A stretch of DNA of 6,045 bases from NCBI GenBank assembly GCA_964572185.1, contig CAZNFI010000174.1, positions 1 to 6,045 on the forward strand, read 5' to 3'. The stretch comes from Azophilus sp964572185. Its GTDB lineage: Bacteria; Pseudomonadota; Gammaproteobacteria; Pseudomonadales; Azotimanducaceae. Of the stretch, positions 1 through 5,945 are shown one piece after another; the first letter of the stretch is position 1, and each line of letters starts with the position of its first letter. Made by a program: the position numbers and the translations under genes. The notes beneath the pieces are model-generated. The model did no database searches. It worked only from the letters and a program-made list of their open reading frames with translations, and was not told where the DNA came from.

Positions 1-204
1 TTCGCACAGGTCGACGAGCGTTTCGACCAGATGGAAATCCGTCTTGAACGCCGTTTCGAGCAAATCGACGCCCGCTTTGAAGAAATGGGCAGGCAACTCG
101 ACGAATTGCGCACCAGCATTGCCAGAATTGAAGGGTTGATCCACGGCCTGCATGGGCAGGCGCCTGTTGCGGAGTCCGGGTCGGAAGCCGAACGCAACAG
201 CTGA
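1..204 (+). CDS. C-terminal end of a coiled-coil protein, function unknown (5' truncated by the window)
   Basis: Reading frame 1 is open from the first base to a TGA at 202-204, giving 67 residues of a protein whose start lies outside the window. The visible part is strongly charged and heptad-like: RFDQMEIRLERRFEQIDARF is followed by EEMGRQLDELRTSIARIEGL, with repeated RF.Q(M/I)(E/D) units, as expected of a continuous alpha-helical coiled coil. It ends in a short polar tail (AESGSEAERNS) with no membrane segment. Such helices are common in small bacterial proteins of many kinds, so I assign no function. The gene points the same way as the receptor gene downstream, but a promoter and riboswitch lie between them, so they are probably not one transcription unit. 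I am confident of the reading frame because of the coherent amphipathic pattern and not of any role. Confidence 0.7.
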   Translation, partial: FAQVDERFDQMEIRLERRFEQIDARFEEMGRQLDELRTSIARIEGLIHGLHGQAPVAESGSEAERNS

Positions 205-331
205 GCCGTATGAGCGGAGGCCGTGCTCCTGTCCCGGCCCGTTCGGCGAGTTCCCGAGCGGTCCCTGCTTGCATCATCTTCGCTCTCCCGGGGCGCCATG
301 CGCGTCCCGCAGCGCGCCTGTCGGCATGACA

Positions 332-360
332 TTGACGCTCGTGCACCCGTTTCATACACT
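332..360 (+). promoter_or_regulatory. Sigma70-like promoter driving the TPP riboswitch and receptor gene
   Basis: A -35 hexamer TTGACG (332-337, five of six consensus bases) is separated by exactly 17 bases from a -10 hexamer TACACT (355-360, four of six). Initiation about seven bases downstream would fall near 366-368, just where the riboswitch's outer stem begins. This fits a leader that consists almost entirely of the aptamer and its expression platform. The match is by eye and the start site is inferred. Confidence 0.65.
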
Positions 361-363
361 GGC

Positions 364-470
364 GCAGTCCTTTGGGGTGGCTGACCGCCTGAGACGCTAG
401 CGCCGGATTCCGGTGCGATCGAACCCATCGAACCTGATCCGGATAATGCCGGCGTAGGAACTAGGAACGT
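364..470 (+). ncRNA. TPP riboswitch (THI element) aptamer
   Basis: The conserved parts of the thiamine pyrophosphate aptamer occur in order: GGGGTGGC (374-381), CTGAGA (389-394), GAACCTGATCCGG (430-442), ATAATGCCGGCGTAGGA (443-459). CCGG at 439-442 can pair with CCGG at 449-452 in the P4/P5 arm. Between CTGAGA and the second half is a variable arm of seven pairs with a three-base loop (400-406 with 410-416, one G-T pair), which fits the optional P3a position. The closing stem P1 probably pairs TCCT (368-371) with AGGA (456-459 or 463-466); the exact register is uncertain. The element senses intracellular TPP in the nascent mRNA and should lower expression of the receptor gene when thiamine is plentiful. 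The outer boundaries are approximate. Confidence 0.95.
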
Positions 471-495
471 CTTCGATCTTCCCACACCGCAAACC

Positions 496-523
496 GGGTC
501 TCCGCAAATCGAACAGGAGACTC
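496..523 (+). promoter_or_regulatory. Shine-Dalgarno-masking hairpin, riboswitch expression platform
   Basis: GGGTCTCC (496-503) pairs with GGAGACTC (516-523) over eight pairs, including one G-U, around a 12-base loop. The right arm contains most of the ribosome binding site AGGAGA (515-520), which lies five bases before the ATG at 526. The left arm's GTCTC (498-502) is also perfectly complementary to GAGAC (391-395), which overlaps the conserved CTGAGA of the aptamer. The competing pairing would free the binding site when TPP is absent. No U-run follows the hairpin, so control looks translational rather than by termination. Pairing is seen directly; the switching model is inferred. Confidence 0.75.
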
Positions 524-525
524 AA

Positions 526-2670
526 ATGAAACATCGAGCAAGCTTCTGCCTTGCGCTTGTGTTGCTGCTGACGGGTCCGGCATGGACTGCCACGGAACCG
601 ATCGAGGAACAGATGATCGTCACCGCCGTATTCCGCGACACCTCGCTCATGGAGGAAGCCGGCAGTGTCACCGTACTCGGGGAATCTGTGGCGCTCAACC
701 GCGGCGCCCTGCACATCGAGGATATCCTGGGTGTCGCCCCCAACGTAAGCTGGTCGAGCGGCGCCTCGAGGAGCCGCTTCCTGCAGGTGCGCGGCATCGG
801 CGACCTCGAACGCTACGCGGAACCCAAGTACTACCCTGCGGTGGGCCTGATTGTCGATGACCTGGAGATCGGCGATGCCGCCAACGCCGCGGCACTGTTC
901 GATGCCGCCCAGGTGGAGATTCTGCGCGGTCCCCAGGGCACCCGCTTCGGCGCCAGCGCCCATGCGGGCGTCGTCAATATTCGCAGCAACGATCCGACCG
1001 ACGAGTTTGAAGGGAGCCTGAATGCGGGCATCGGCAACTACGGCGCCTACCGGTTCGGCGGTATCGCCAGCGGTCCGCTGGGCGAAGCGGTGCAAGGCCG
1101 CGTCGCCGTTCAGCGAAGCGAGAGCGATGGCTATTTCAAGAACCGGATGCTGGGCAGGGACGACCTGGCCGGATTCGAGGAACTCACGGTGCGCGCCAAG
1201 CTGCGGTGGCACCCCGATGAGCGCTCGCAATACGGCCTGAACCTGCTCGCCTTCGACGGTGACAACGGCTATGACGTCTGGTCGCTGGACAACGACCGCA
1301 ACACCCAGTCGGATGACCCCGGCGTCGACCGGCAGCGGGTGCTGGCGGCGACACTGGTCGGCGACTGGCAACTCGGTACCGGACGCTCCCTGCGCCTGCG
1401 CGCCTCCCGCGCCGACAGCAAGCTGCTGTACAGCTACGACGCCGACTGGATATCCCCGCAGTTCTGCGTTCGCTTCGCCTGTTCCTCCGGGCACGACACC
1501 GCCGCCGAATCGTTCGACCGCGCCCACGACCAGACCACCGTCGACCTGCGCCTGCTCGGCGGCGGCGAATCCCTGGCCGCCGGCGGTTTCCGGTACGTGG
1601 CCGGCCTGTACGCCAAGTTCACCGACGAACGGCTCGACTACGCCTACCCGAGCGCCTGGTACGGCGACTACTCGGTGACGACCCGGTACGACACCACCCG
1701 GGCGGCGGCCTACGGGGAGCTGGAGTACGCCCTCGGCGAGCGTGGCTCCGCGGCGCTGAGCGCCAGGCTGGAAGCGTTCGAGGACGACTACCGGGACGGC
1801 AACGGCGTCGCCCACGGCAACAGCGAAACGCTGCTCAACGTCGAACTGAACGGCAAGCTGCACCTGGACAACGGCGCCCTGCTCTACGCATCCCTGGCGG
1901 TGGCGGAGAAACCGAGCGGCATCAATGTCAGCGCCAGTTCCCAACTCGGCCTGATGAGCCCGGTGTTCCAGGGATTCATGGCCCCCAGGCTGCGTTTCGG
2001 CAGCGAAACGCTGTTCAACAAGGAGGTCGGCTACAAGGCGTCGCTGTTTGATGGACGCGGCGCGCTCCGGCTGGCCGTCTTTCATACCGACCGCACCCAT
2101 GCGCAACTGGAAAGCTGGATGTGGGACGATGCCGCTGGCCTGTGGATCGGCTACCTGGACAGCACCAGCAATGCCGCCAACTACGGGCTGGAACTGGAAA
2201 CGGTTGTCGACCTGAGCGCTGCGCTGCAGTTGTTCGCCAACCTCGCCCTGCTGCGTACCGAAGTCGATGACCTGGCCACCTTCGACCTCGATGTGTTCGA
2301 CTTCGTCAGCCGCGATGGCCGCGACCAGACCAAGTCGCCGGAATACCAGTACGCCGTTGGCGTGAACCTGAAGTTGCCGGCCAATCTTTCCGCTTCGGTG
2401 AGCATCGAGGGGCGGGATGACCGCTTTTACGGCTACTACCACGACGGCAAGCTTGCCGGTTACGACATCGTCAATGCCAATCTGCGCTGGAGCGCCGAGC
2501 GGCTGTCGCTGAATGTCTGGGTCAGAAACCTGGCGGACGAGGACTATGCCTCCCACGGTCTCTATTTCGGGGCCGACCCGCGCGATGACTTTGGCTTCTG
2601 GGCCAACCGTACCTACGAACAGCTGGCCGCGCCCCGCACTTTCGGTTTCGATGCGCGATACGAATTCTGA
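526..2670 (+). CDS. TonB-dependent outer-membrane receptor, probably for thiamine or a thiamine derivative
   Basis: This 714-residue protein has the normal length and layout of a TonB-dependent receptor. Residues 1-22 form a signal peptide (basic start, core LALVLLLTG, cleavage probably after AWTA). A TonB-box-like segment EQMIVTAVFR lies at 28-37. The plug domain spans roughly 40-157, with FLQVRGIGD at 85-93 and the family signature VEILRGPQGTRFG at 130-142. The rest is a beta barrel with alternating aromatic strands, a loop with two close cysteines (C314, C319) and a final strand ending in the aromatic F714 needed for barrel assembly. The ATG at 526 is fixed by AGGAGA five bases upstream and by the signal peptide. 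Substrate cannot be read from the protein; it is inferred from the TPP riboswitch in its leader and the PnuT-like gene nearby. Import would use TonB-ExbB-ExbD energy. TPP-controlled receptors of this kind are known from comparative genomics of THI elements. Confidence 0.93.
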   Translation: MKHRASFCLALVLLLTGPAWTATEPIEEQMIVTAVFRDTSLMEEAGSVTVLGESVALNRGALHIEDILGVAPNVSWSSGASRSRFLQVRGIGDLERYAEPKYYPAVGLIVDDLEIGDAANAAALFDAAQVEILRGPQGTRFGASAHAGVVNIRSNDPTDEFEGSLNAGIGNYGAYRFGGIASGPLGEAVQGRVAVQRSESDGYFKNRMLGRDDLAGFEELTVRAKLRWHPDERSQYGLNLLAFDGDNGYDVWSLDNDRNTQSDDPGVDRQRVLAATLVGDWQLGTGRSLRLRASRADSKLLYSYDADWISPQFCVRFACSSGHDTAAESFDRAHDQTTVDLRLLGGGESLAAGGFRYVAGLYAKFTDERLDYAYPSAWYGDYSVTTRYDTTRAAAYGELEYALGERGSAALSARLEAFEDDYRDGNGVAHGNSETLLNVELNGKLHLDNGALLYASLAVAEKPSGINVSASSQLGLMSPVFQGFMAPRLRFGSETLFNKEVGYKASLFDGRGALRLAVFHTDRTHAQLESWMWDDAAGLWIGYLDSTSNAANYGLELETVVDLSAALQLFANLALLRTEVDDLATFDLDVFDFVSRDGRDQTKSPEYQYAVGVNLKLPANLSASVSIEGRDDRFYGYYHDGKLAGYDIVNANLRWSAERLSLNVWVRNLADEDYASHGLYFGADPRDDFGFWANRTYEQLAAPRTFGFDARYEF

Positions 2671-2685
2671 GCGGCGCATGTACAA

Positions 2686-2735
2686 CCGGTGCGACACCGG
2701 CGCGGCATGGCGCCGACCCTACTCCGTTCGCGGAG
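2686..2735. terminator. Cluster of stem-loops between convergent genes, candidate bidirectional termination region
   Basis: Three perfect short inverted repeats lie just after the receptor stop codon. They are CCGGTG/CACCGG (2686-2691 with 2695-2700, loop CGA), CGGCGC/GCGCCG (2698-2703 with 2710-2715) and CTCCG/CGGAG around a TTCG loop (2722-2726 with 2731-2735). The first two share bases and exclude each other. No T-run follows on either strand, so this is not a classic intrinsic terminator. Position between two convergent genes makes a role in ending or protecting transcripts plausible. Confidence 0.35.
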
Positions 2736-2801
2736 CAGGTTAAGAATGAGTCGATTTCGCAACCGATTACTGCTGTTTCATCGGGCTGGACAATCGCCCC
2801 G

Positions 2802-3596
2802 TCAGGTCTGAACCCAGCGGGAGAGATGCAGCCCTATGTACGCTTCGACGGTAAGCTCCTCGAATCCCGGGACGGCATCCACTGGGCGTTCGGGAAGGGG
2901 GCGCCGCACGGTCATGCCGGGATACGGCAACGAAAAAAGCGAAAACGAAAAACGCTCCTGCGTTGCAGGGCCGACGCGATGATTGAGCGCCTTGACGCGG
3001 CCGGCGGTCAGCCATTCCAGCAGTTCACCGGGGAAAGCACAGACTTCACCGATGCTTCCGGGCCTGCACCATTGGCCGTCCGCGTTCTGATATTCGAAAC
3101 CGGCATCGATGCCGAACGGAAAGACCGTCAGCAGTGACACGTCCGGGTGTTCGGTCAGCCGTGGCCCTTCAACGTTTGCACAAACGCTCACGGGCGGATA
3201 GTAGTTGGCCGACATCATGTGGCCGTAGCACGCTTCGAGCCGTTCGCCGATGTGGCTCTGTCCCAGTTCATCGAGTATCCGGCGTTCCAGGTCTGTGGCG
3301 AAGTCCGTCAGTTCTCCCCAGTGCTCCTGCAGGAATCCCTGGAATTCCCGCGGATAGGCCGAGGCCGGATGAAAGTCGGAAAGTACGAACGAGTGCAGTG
3401 CATCGTCCGGCCCCTGGTTCATGCTGTCGGCCTGGCCGGCGTAGGAATAACCGTCGAACACGCTCGCATAGGTACTCTGCAGGTATCGATGCCGGTAGCT
3501 TTCCGGCCGGGCGACGAATTCCCGCAGCCGGCCGGGCAGGTCGCCCGGGGGCCGGGCGGGAATGCCGGTCAGGTAGGGCTGTGCGTCCAGTATCAT
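2802..3596 (-). CDS. 2-oxoglutarate/Fe(II)-dependent dioxygenase, isopenicillin-N-synthase-like family
   Basis: The 264-residue product carries the iron and co-substrate signature of this superfamily: H150-P-D152 in EHPDVSLLT, distal H206 in ALNHRV, and R215-F-S217 as the RxS motif that binds the 2-oxoglutarate carboxylate. ANYYPP (130-135) matches the NYYPP segment, and GELLEWLTAGRVKALNHRV matches the conserved block before the last histidine. The likely reaction is oxygen-dependent hydroxylation, desaturation or ring change of a small molecule in the cytoplasm; there is no signal peptide. The substrate is unknown. The N-terminal part is shorter than in typical family members of 300-350 residues. 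I chose the ATG at 3596 because AAGG sits five bases upstream; an open frame continues to 3689, but that would run into the divergent transporter gene. The gene is convergent with the receptor and divergent from the transporter, which suggests a link to thiamine-type compounds by context only. Confidence 0.9.
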   Translation of the reverse strand: MILDAQPYLTGIPARPPGDLPGRLREFVARPESYRHRYLQSTYASVFDGYSYAGQADSMNQGPDDALHSFVLSDFHPASAYPREFQGFLQEHWGELTDFATDLERRILDELGQSHIGERLEACYGHMMSANYYPPVSVCANVEGPRLTEHPDVSLLTVFPFGIDAGFEYQNADGQWCRPGSIGEVCAFPGELLEWLTAGRVKALNHRVGPATQERFSFSLFSLPYPGMTVRRPLPERPVDAVPGFEELTVEAYIGLHLSRWVQT

Positions 3597-3615
3597 GTTG
3601 GCCTTGCCGGCTCGA

Positions 3616-3631
3616 CCGGTGGCGGCACCGG
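3616..3631. promoter_or_regulatory. Inverted repeat CCGGTG-N4-CACCGG in the divergent intergenic region, possible operator
   Basis: Perfect six-base arms CCGGTG (3616-3621) and CACCGG (3626-3631) flank GCGG within the 58 bp between the divergent dioxygenase (start 3596) and transporter (start 3655). The location is where an operator serving both genes would sit. The same arms with a three-base spacer occur at 2686-2700, beyond the dioxygenase stop codon. I see no convincing -35/-10 pair here; promoters may lie within the opposing coding sequences. A chance palindrome in GC-rich DNA remains possible. Confidence 0.3.
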
Positions 3632-3654
3632 GCCGCGGCGGAAACAATGCAGCG

Positions 3655-4245
3655 ATGCCGACCGAAACAATTATAGAAATCGCCGCCACCGCGGCAAGCC
3701 TGGTCTACATCGTGCAGTTGATCCGCGAAAAGGTGATCTGCTGGCCTTTCGGTATCGCCGGGTCGCTGTTAAGCATTTACCTGTTCGGCGTTGCCGGTCT
3801 GTACTCCGAGGCGATCCTGTACACCTGGTATGTGGCCATGGGCGCCTGGGGATGGGTGCGTTGGGCTGCTCGGGAGCAGGCCGGAGACAATCCCGTGGTG
3901 ACGCTGTCGCTCGCAACAAACGCTGGCCTGATCGTGGTCTGCCTGGTGTCGGGGCTGCTGCTCGGCCAACTGCTGGGAACGTTCACGGAAGCGGAACGGC
4001 CCCTGATCGATGCTCTGACCACCACTTTCAGTTTCGCCGCGACCTTTCTGGAGGTGCGCAAGGTGCTTCATGCGTGGCTGTACTGGATTGTCATCAACCT
4101 GGTAACCGTGTGGCTCTACCAGGACCGGGCCCTGGACATCTATGCCGGTTTGATCGGCGTCTACTCGGTGTTGAGCGTAGTGGGGTTCCTGCAGTGGCTC
4201 AGGGTTTACCGAGCACGGGCGGGGTCGCCGCCAGGCGGCGGGTGA
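3655..4245 (+). CDS. pnuT: PnuC/PnuT-family inner-membrane vitamin transporter, probably thiamine
   Basis: This 196-residue, very hydrophobic protein has the size and features of the PnuC family, which are SWEET-like seven-helix facilitators of vitamin precursors. Family hallmarks visible are CWPFGIAGSLLSIYLF (29-44), the aromatic-rich stretch YTWYVAMGAWGWVRW (56-70) and WLYWIVINLVTVWLY (141-155) near the last helices. Members of the family import nicotinamide riboside (PnuC), riboflavin (PnuX) or thiamine (PnuT). I favour thiamine because the neighbouring receptor is under a TPP riboswitch; the protein sequence alone does not prove the substrate. The ATG at 3655 gives a start just before helix 1. 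An in-frame ATG at 3595 would add 20 residues rich in P, G and R and overlap the dioxygenase start, so I reject it. The ribosome binding site is weak (GCGGAAA). No TPP riboswitch fits in the short upstream gap. Its 3' end overlaps the convergent metallopeptidase gene by 40 bp. Confidence 0.87.
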   Translation: MPTETIIEIAATAASLVYIVQLIREKVICWPFGIAGSLLSIYLFGVAGLYSEAILYTWYVAMGAWGWVRWAAREQAGDNPVVTLSLATNAGLIVVCLVSGLLLGQLLGTFTEAERPLIDALTTTFSFAATFLEVRKVLHAWLYWIVINLVTVWLYQDRALDIYAGLIGVYSVLSVVGFLQWLRVYRARAGSPPGGG

Positions 4246-5417
4246 GCCCCCGCGCGCGCGGCGCCGCCGATGCGGGGAGGCACTGGCCTGCCTCTGGTTG
4301 CGGGAAAACACTCGTGCACCCACTGCTCCAGGCGGCTGGGCATGGGTGGAATGTCGCTCGACTCGCCATAGCCGGGCGCCAGGCGCCAGGCGAGCGCCTC
4401 CGCCGCGAATTCGTCCATGCTTCTGCCGGCGTAGGTGCCCAGGCCCAATCGAACTACCTGGACGCCCACCTCGGATTCGAATTCCGGGCCGTCCGGGCGC
4501 GCTGCATCGATGCTTGTATCGGTGCACACGATGCCCGATTGCTGCAACATGTCGAGCAGCTTTGTCTGCCAAGCCAGGTTGTCGCAGATGCCCGGCGAAG
4601 CAATGTGGTGCGAATACTCATGCGTCAGAACGCCCTGCAATCCGGGCGCCTTGGGTGACATGAGCCGCATCGCCCGACCGCGAAAATGCCGCGCCGCGTG
4701 CACCGCCGGGTCGACGTATGCAAACGCTATGGTTTCCGTGCCGCTAGCGTAACTTGCGGCGCCGCCGGGATGTCTGGCCGAGTAGTCGGATTGCGAGAGG
4801 TTTGGCGGCCTGATGTCGGCCAGTGCCGGAAAGCGCTGGTGCAGATCGGCCATCGTTGCATTGAACACCGTGAGTATTTTCAGAAACGATGCCTGCGGCA
4901 TGGGGTTCTCAATCTCGGGGTCGCCTTCAAGAACGAATCGATTGACGAAACCGTGATTCAACGCCGTTTGCAGTTCCTGGGCGAGTTGCGGCCTGATCTG
5001 CACGGTGCCGGCAGTGCGCACGGACACCTCCCTTGCAATCGGAGGTGCGGTCGCGCGGATGTGGTTGGCTCGGTCGATGAAATCCCGAATGTGGCGTGCG
5101 CGCAACGGCTCGCCGCGTTGCGTTGCCCACTCGATAAAGGAGGCATTGATCAGTTGGCGGGCGATTCCACCGCCGTATTCTGCGCGTATCGAGTCGATGA
5201 ACAGGTGTATTGTCTGCCGGTTGCGTTCGGGCCGGTTCCTGACCCGCCACCTGTCAAAGCGCCTGGTGCTGATGCCGACCCGCGCGTCGCCGGGCTCGAG
5301 GGTAACGTATGCCCGGTCCGCTACGGTTCTCAGGGCTTCCTGCAATTGTGCGACTGTTACGGGCATGCGCCGACCGGCGTCATGGGTTTCATGCAATCGT
5401 TCCCTCCGCAAACGCAT
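4206..5417 (-). CDS. Putative zinc metallopeptidase-domain protein (HEYSHH...DEFAAE), physiological role unknown
   Basis: Numbered from the ATG at 5417, the 403-residue product has HEYSHH at 266-271, a HExxH zinc motif (H266, catalytic E267, H270) at the end of LQGVLTHEYSHH. DEFAAEALAW follows at 335-344. An E-F-x-A-E block downstream of HExxH supplies the third zinc ligand in gluzincin-type peptidases such as the anthrax lethal-factor-like group, so E336 is the probable ligand. The first ~200 residues are charged, mostly helical by composition and not recognised. There is no signal peptide or membrane helix. The C-terminal ~25 residues are rich in P, G, A and R and may be disordered. The start is uncertain: ATG 5417 has AGGG 12 bases upstream, ATG 5366 (386 residues, beginning MPVTVAQLQEAL) looks protein-like but lacks a binding site, and a TTG at 5429 also exists. 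It stands alone on its strand. A toxin, effector or phage-related peptidase role is possible but unproved. Confidence 0.75.
   Translation of the reverse strand: MRLRRERLHETHDAGRRMPVTVAQLQEALRTVADRAYVTLEPGDARVGISTRRFDRWRVRNRPERNRQTIHLFIDSIRAEYGGGIARQLINASFIEWATQRGEPLRARHIRDFIDRANHIRATAPPIAREVSVRTAGTVQIRPQLAQELQTALNHGFVNRFVLEGDPEIENPMPQASFLKILTVFNATMADLHQRFPALADIRPPNLSQSDYSARHPGGAASYASGTETIAFAYVDPAVHAARHFRGRAMRLMSPKAPGLQGVLTHEYSHHIASPGICDNLAWQTKLLDMLQQSGIVCTDTSIDAARPDGPEFESEVGVQVVRLGLGTYAGRSMDEFAAEALAWRLAPGYGESSDIPPMPSRLEQWVHECFPATRGRPVPPRIGGAARAGAHPPPGGDPARAR
4226..4240. terminator. GC-rich hairpin in the overlap of two convergent genes
   Basis: CGCCGC (4226-4231) and GCGGCG (4235-4240) form a perfect six-pair stem around CAG, within the 40-bp stretch where the transporter and metallopeptidase genes overlap tail to tail. 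Neither strand has a following T-run, so termination is only a possibility. The repeat also encodes the P/G-rich C-terminal tails of both proteins, and codon composition alone could create it. Confidence 0.2.
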
Positions 5418-5945
5418 GCTGCAGGACAACCCTGTTCAGTTTTGACAGCGGTCTGGTACAACCGTTCCTTGAGTGTGCATCACTGGCCGGAATGCACGTC
5501 GAACTGAACCGGCTTGAGCACGCCGCCGGTGCCCTGGTCGATGTGGGTGAGCAACTCAAGGGCATCTGGCGGGCGCGGAGGGATATCAGGGGGCAGCGGC
5601 GCGGCTTGCGTTGGCCGCCCACCTGATGGGCGAAACGTCGCTTTTGAACTGTCCTGTCGGCAGCGGTCTCACCCGGGAGCTCGACGCTGAAATCAAGTTT
5701 CTGGCCACGGTCGCCGCCATGCGAAGTGGATGGCTCCGCCGGGTCGGCCCGCTGCCGTGGGACTGGAAGCCGGTACGCTTCCAATTCAGCCCCCAGTAGC
5801 AGCGGCAGCAGCGGTCGGCCTTTTCGTTGACAGTGCCGGTATGGTCCACGACAATTCCGCGCCCGTTGGCGTCATGATCCGCAATGACCCGACACGGGCT
5901 GCGGAGTTTCGTTGCGGCGGACGACGCTGCCGGTGTGGAAACCAT
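5418..5945. other. About 530 bp with no supportable gene
   Basis: Several short overlapping open frames exist on both strands, but none has a recognisable domain, a good ribosome binding site or a coherent protein-like composition. They look like products of high GC content. The stretch should hold the upstream control region of the minus-strand metallopeptidase gene and the promoter of the tRNA gene, but I could not identify either convincingly. One clear structure is a stem-loop TGGAAGC/GCTTCCA (5764-5770 with 5777-5783, six-base loop). A decayed gene is possible, given frame-shifted open segments on the plus strand around 5496-5799. Confidence 0.5.
5764..5783. repeat. Perfect seven-base inverted repeat (stem-loop) in gene-free DNA
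   Basis: TGGAAGC (5764-5770) and GCTTCCA (5777-5783) are exact reverse complements around CGGTAC. No T-run follows on either strand, so it is not a standard intrinsic terminator. It could be a protein-binding site or a chance palindrome. Confidence 0.35.

Noticed and set aside
152..400. 82-codon plus-strand frame overlapping the promoter and riboswitch
   Set aside because: It overlaps the end of the coiled-coil gene in another frame and runs into the aptamer. Its product is P/S/R-rich noise and no ribosome binding site is evident.
397..2697. 766-codon open frame on the minus strand
   Set aside because: It is exactly antisense to the receptor gene. Its product is a low-complexity V/A/G/Q-rich sequence with no domain, as expected of an open complement strand in GC-rich coding DNA; the receptor has signal peptide, plug motifs and terminal F.
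3595..3654. Upstream in-frame ATG for the transporter
   Set aside because: It would add a 20-residue P/G/R-rich leader before helix 1 and overlap the dioxygenase start codon; the family normally begins close to helix 1.
3597..3689. Longer N-terminus for the dioxygenase
   Set aside because: The extension overlaps the transporter's coding start, has unrelated composition, and the ATG at 3596 has a well-spaced AAGG.
3147..4658. 503-codon open frame on the plus strand
   Set aside because: It runs antisense to the dioxygenase, out of frame through the transporter and antisense to the metallopeptidase gene, all of which have diagnostic motifs. It has no coherent domain of its own.
5442..5470. Perfect -35 hexamer TTGACA on the plus strand
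   Set aside because: At 17 bases the -10 position reads TTCCTT, a poor match, and no plus-strand gene follows for about 500 bases.
4686..5507. 273-codon open frame on the plus strand
   Set aside because: It is the complement of the N-terminal half of the metallopeptidase gene, with irregular composition and no recognisable motif.
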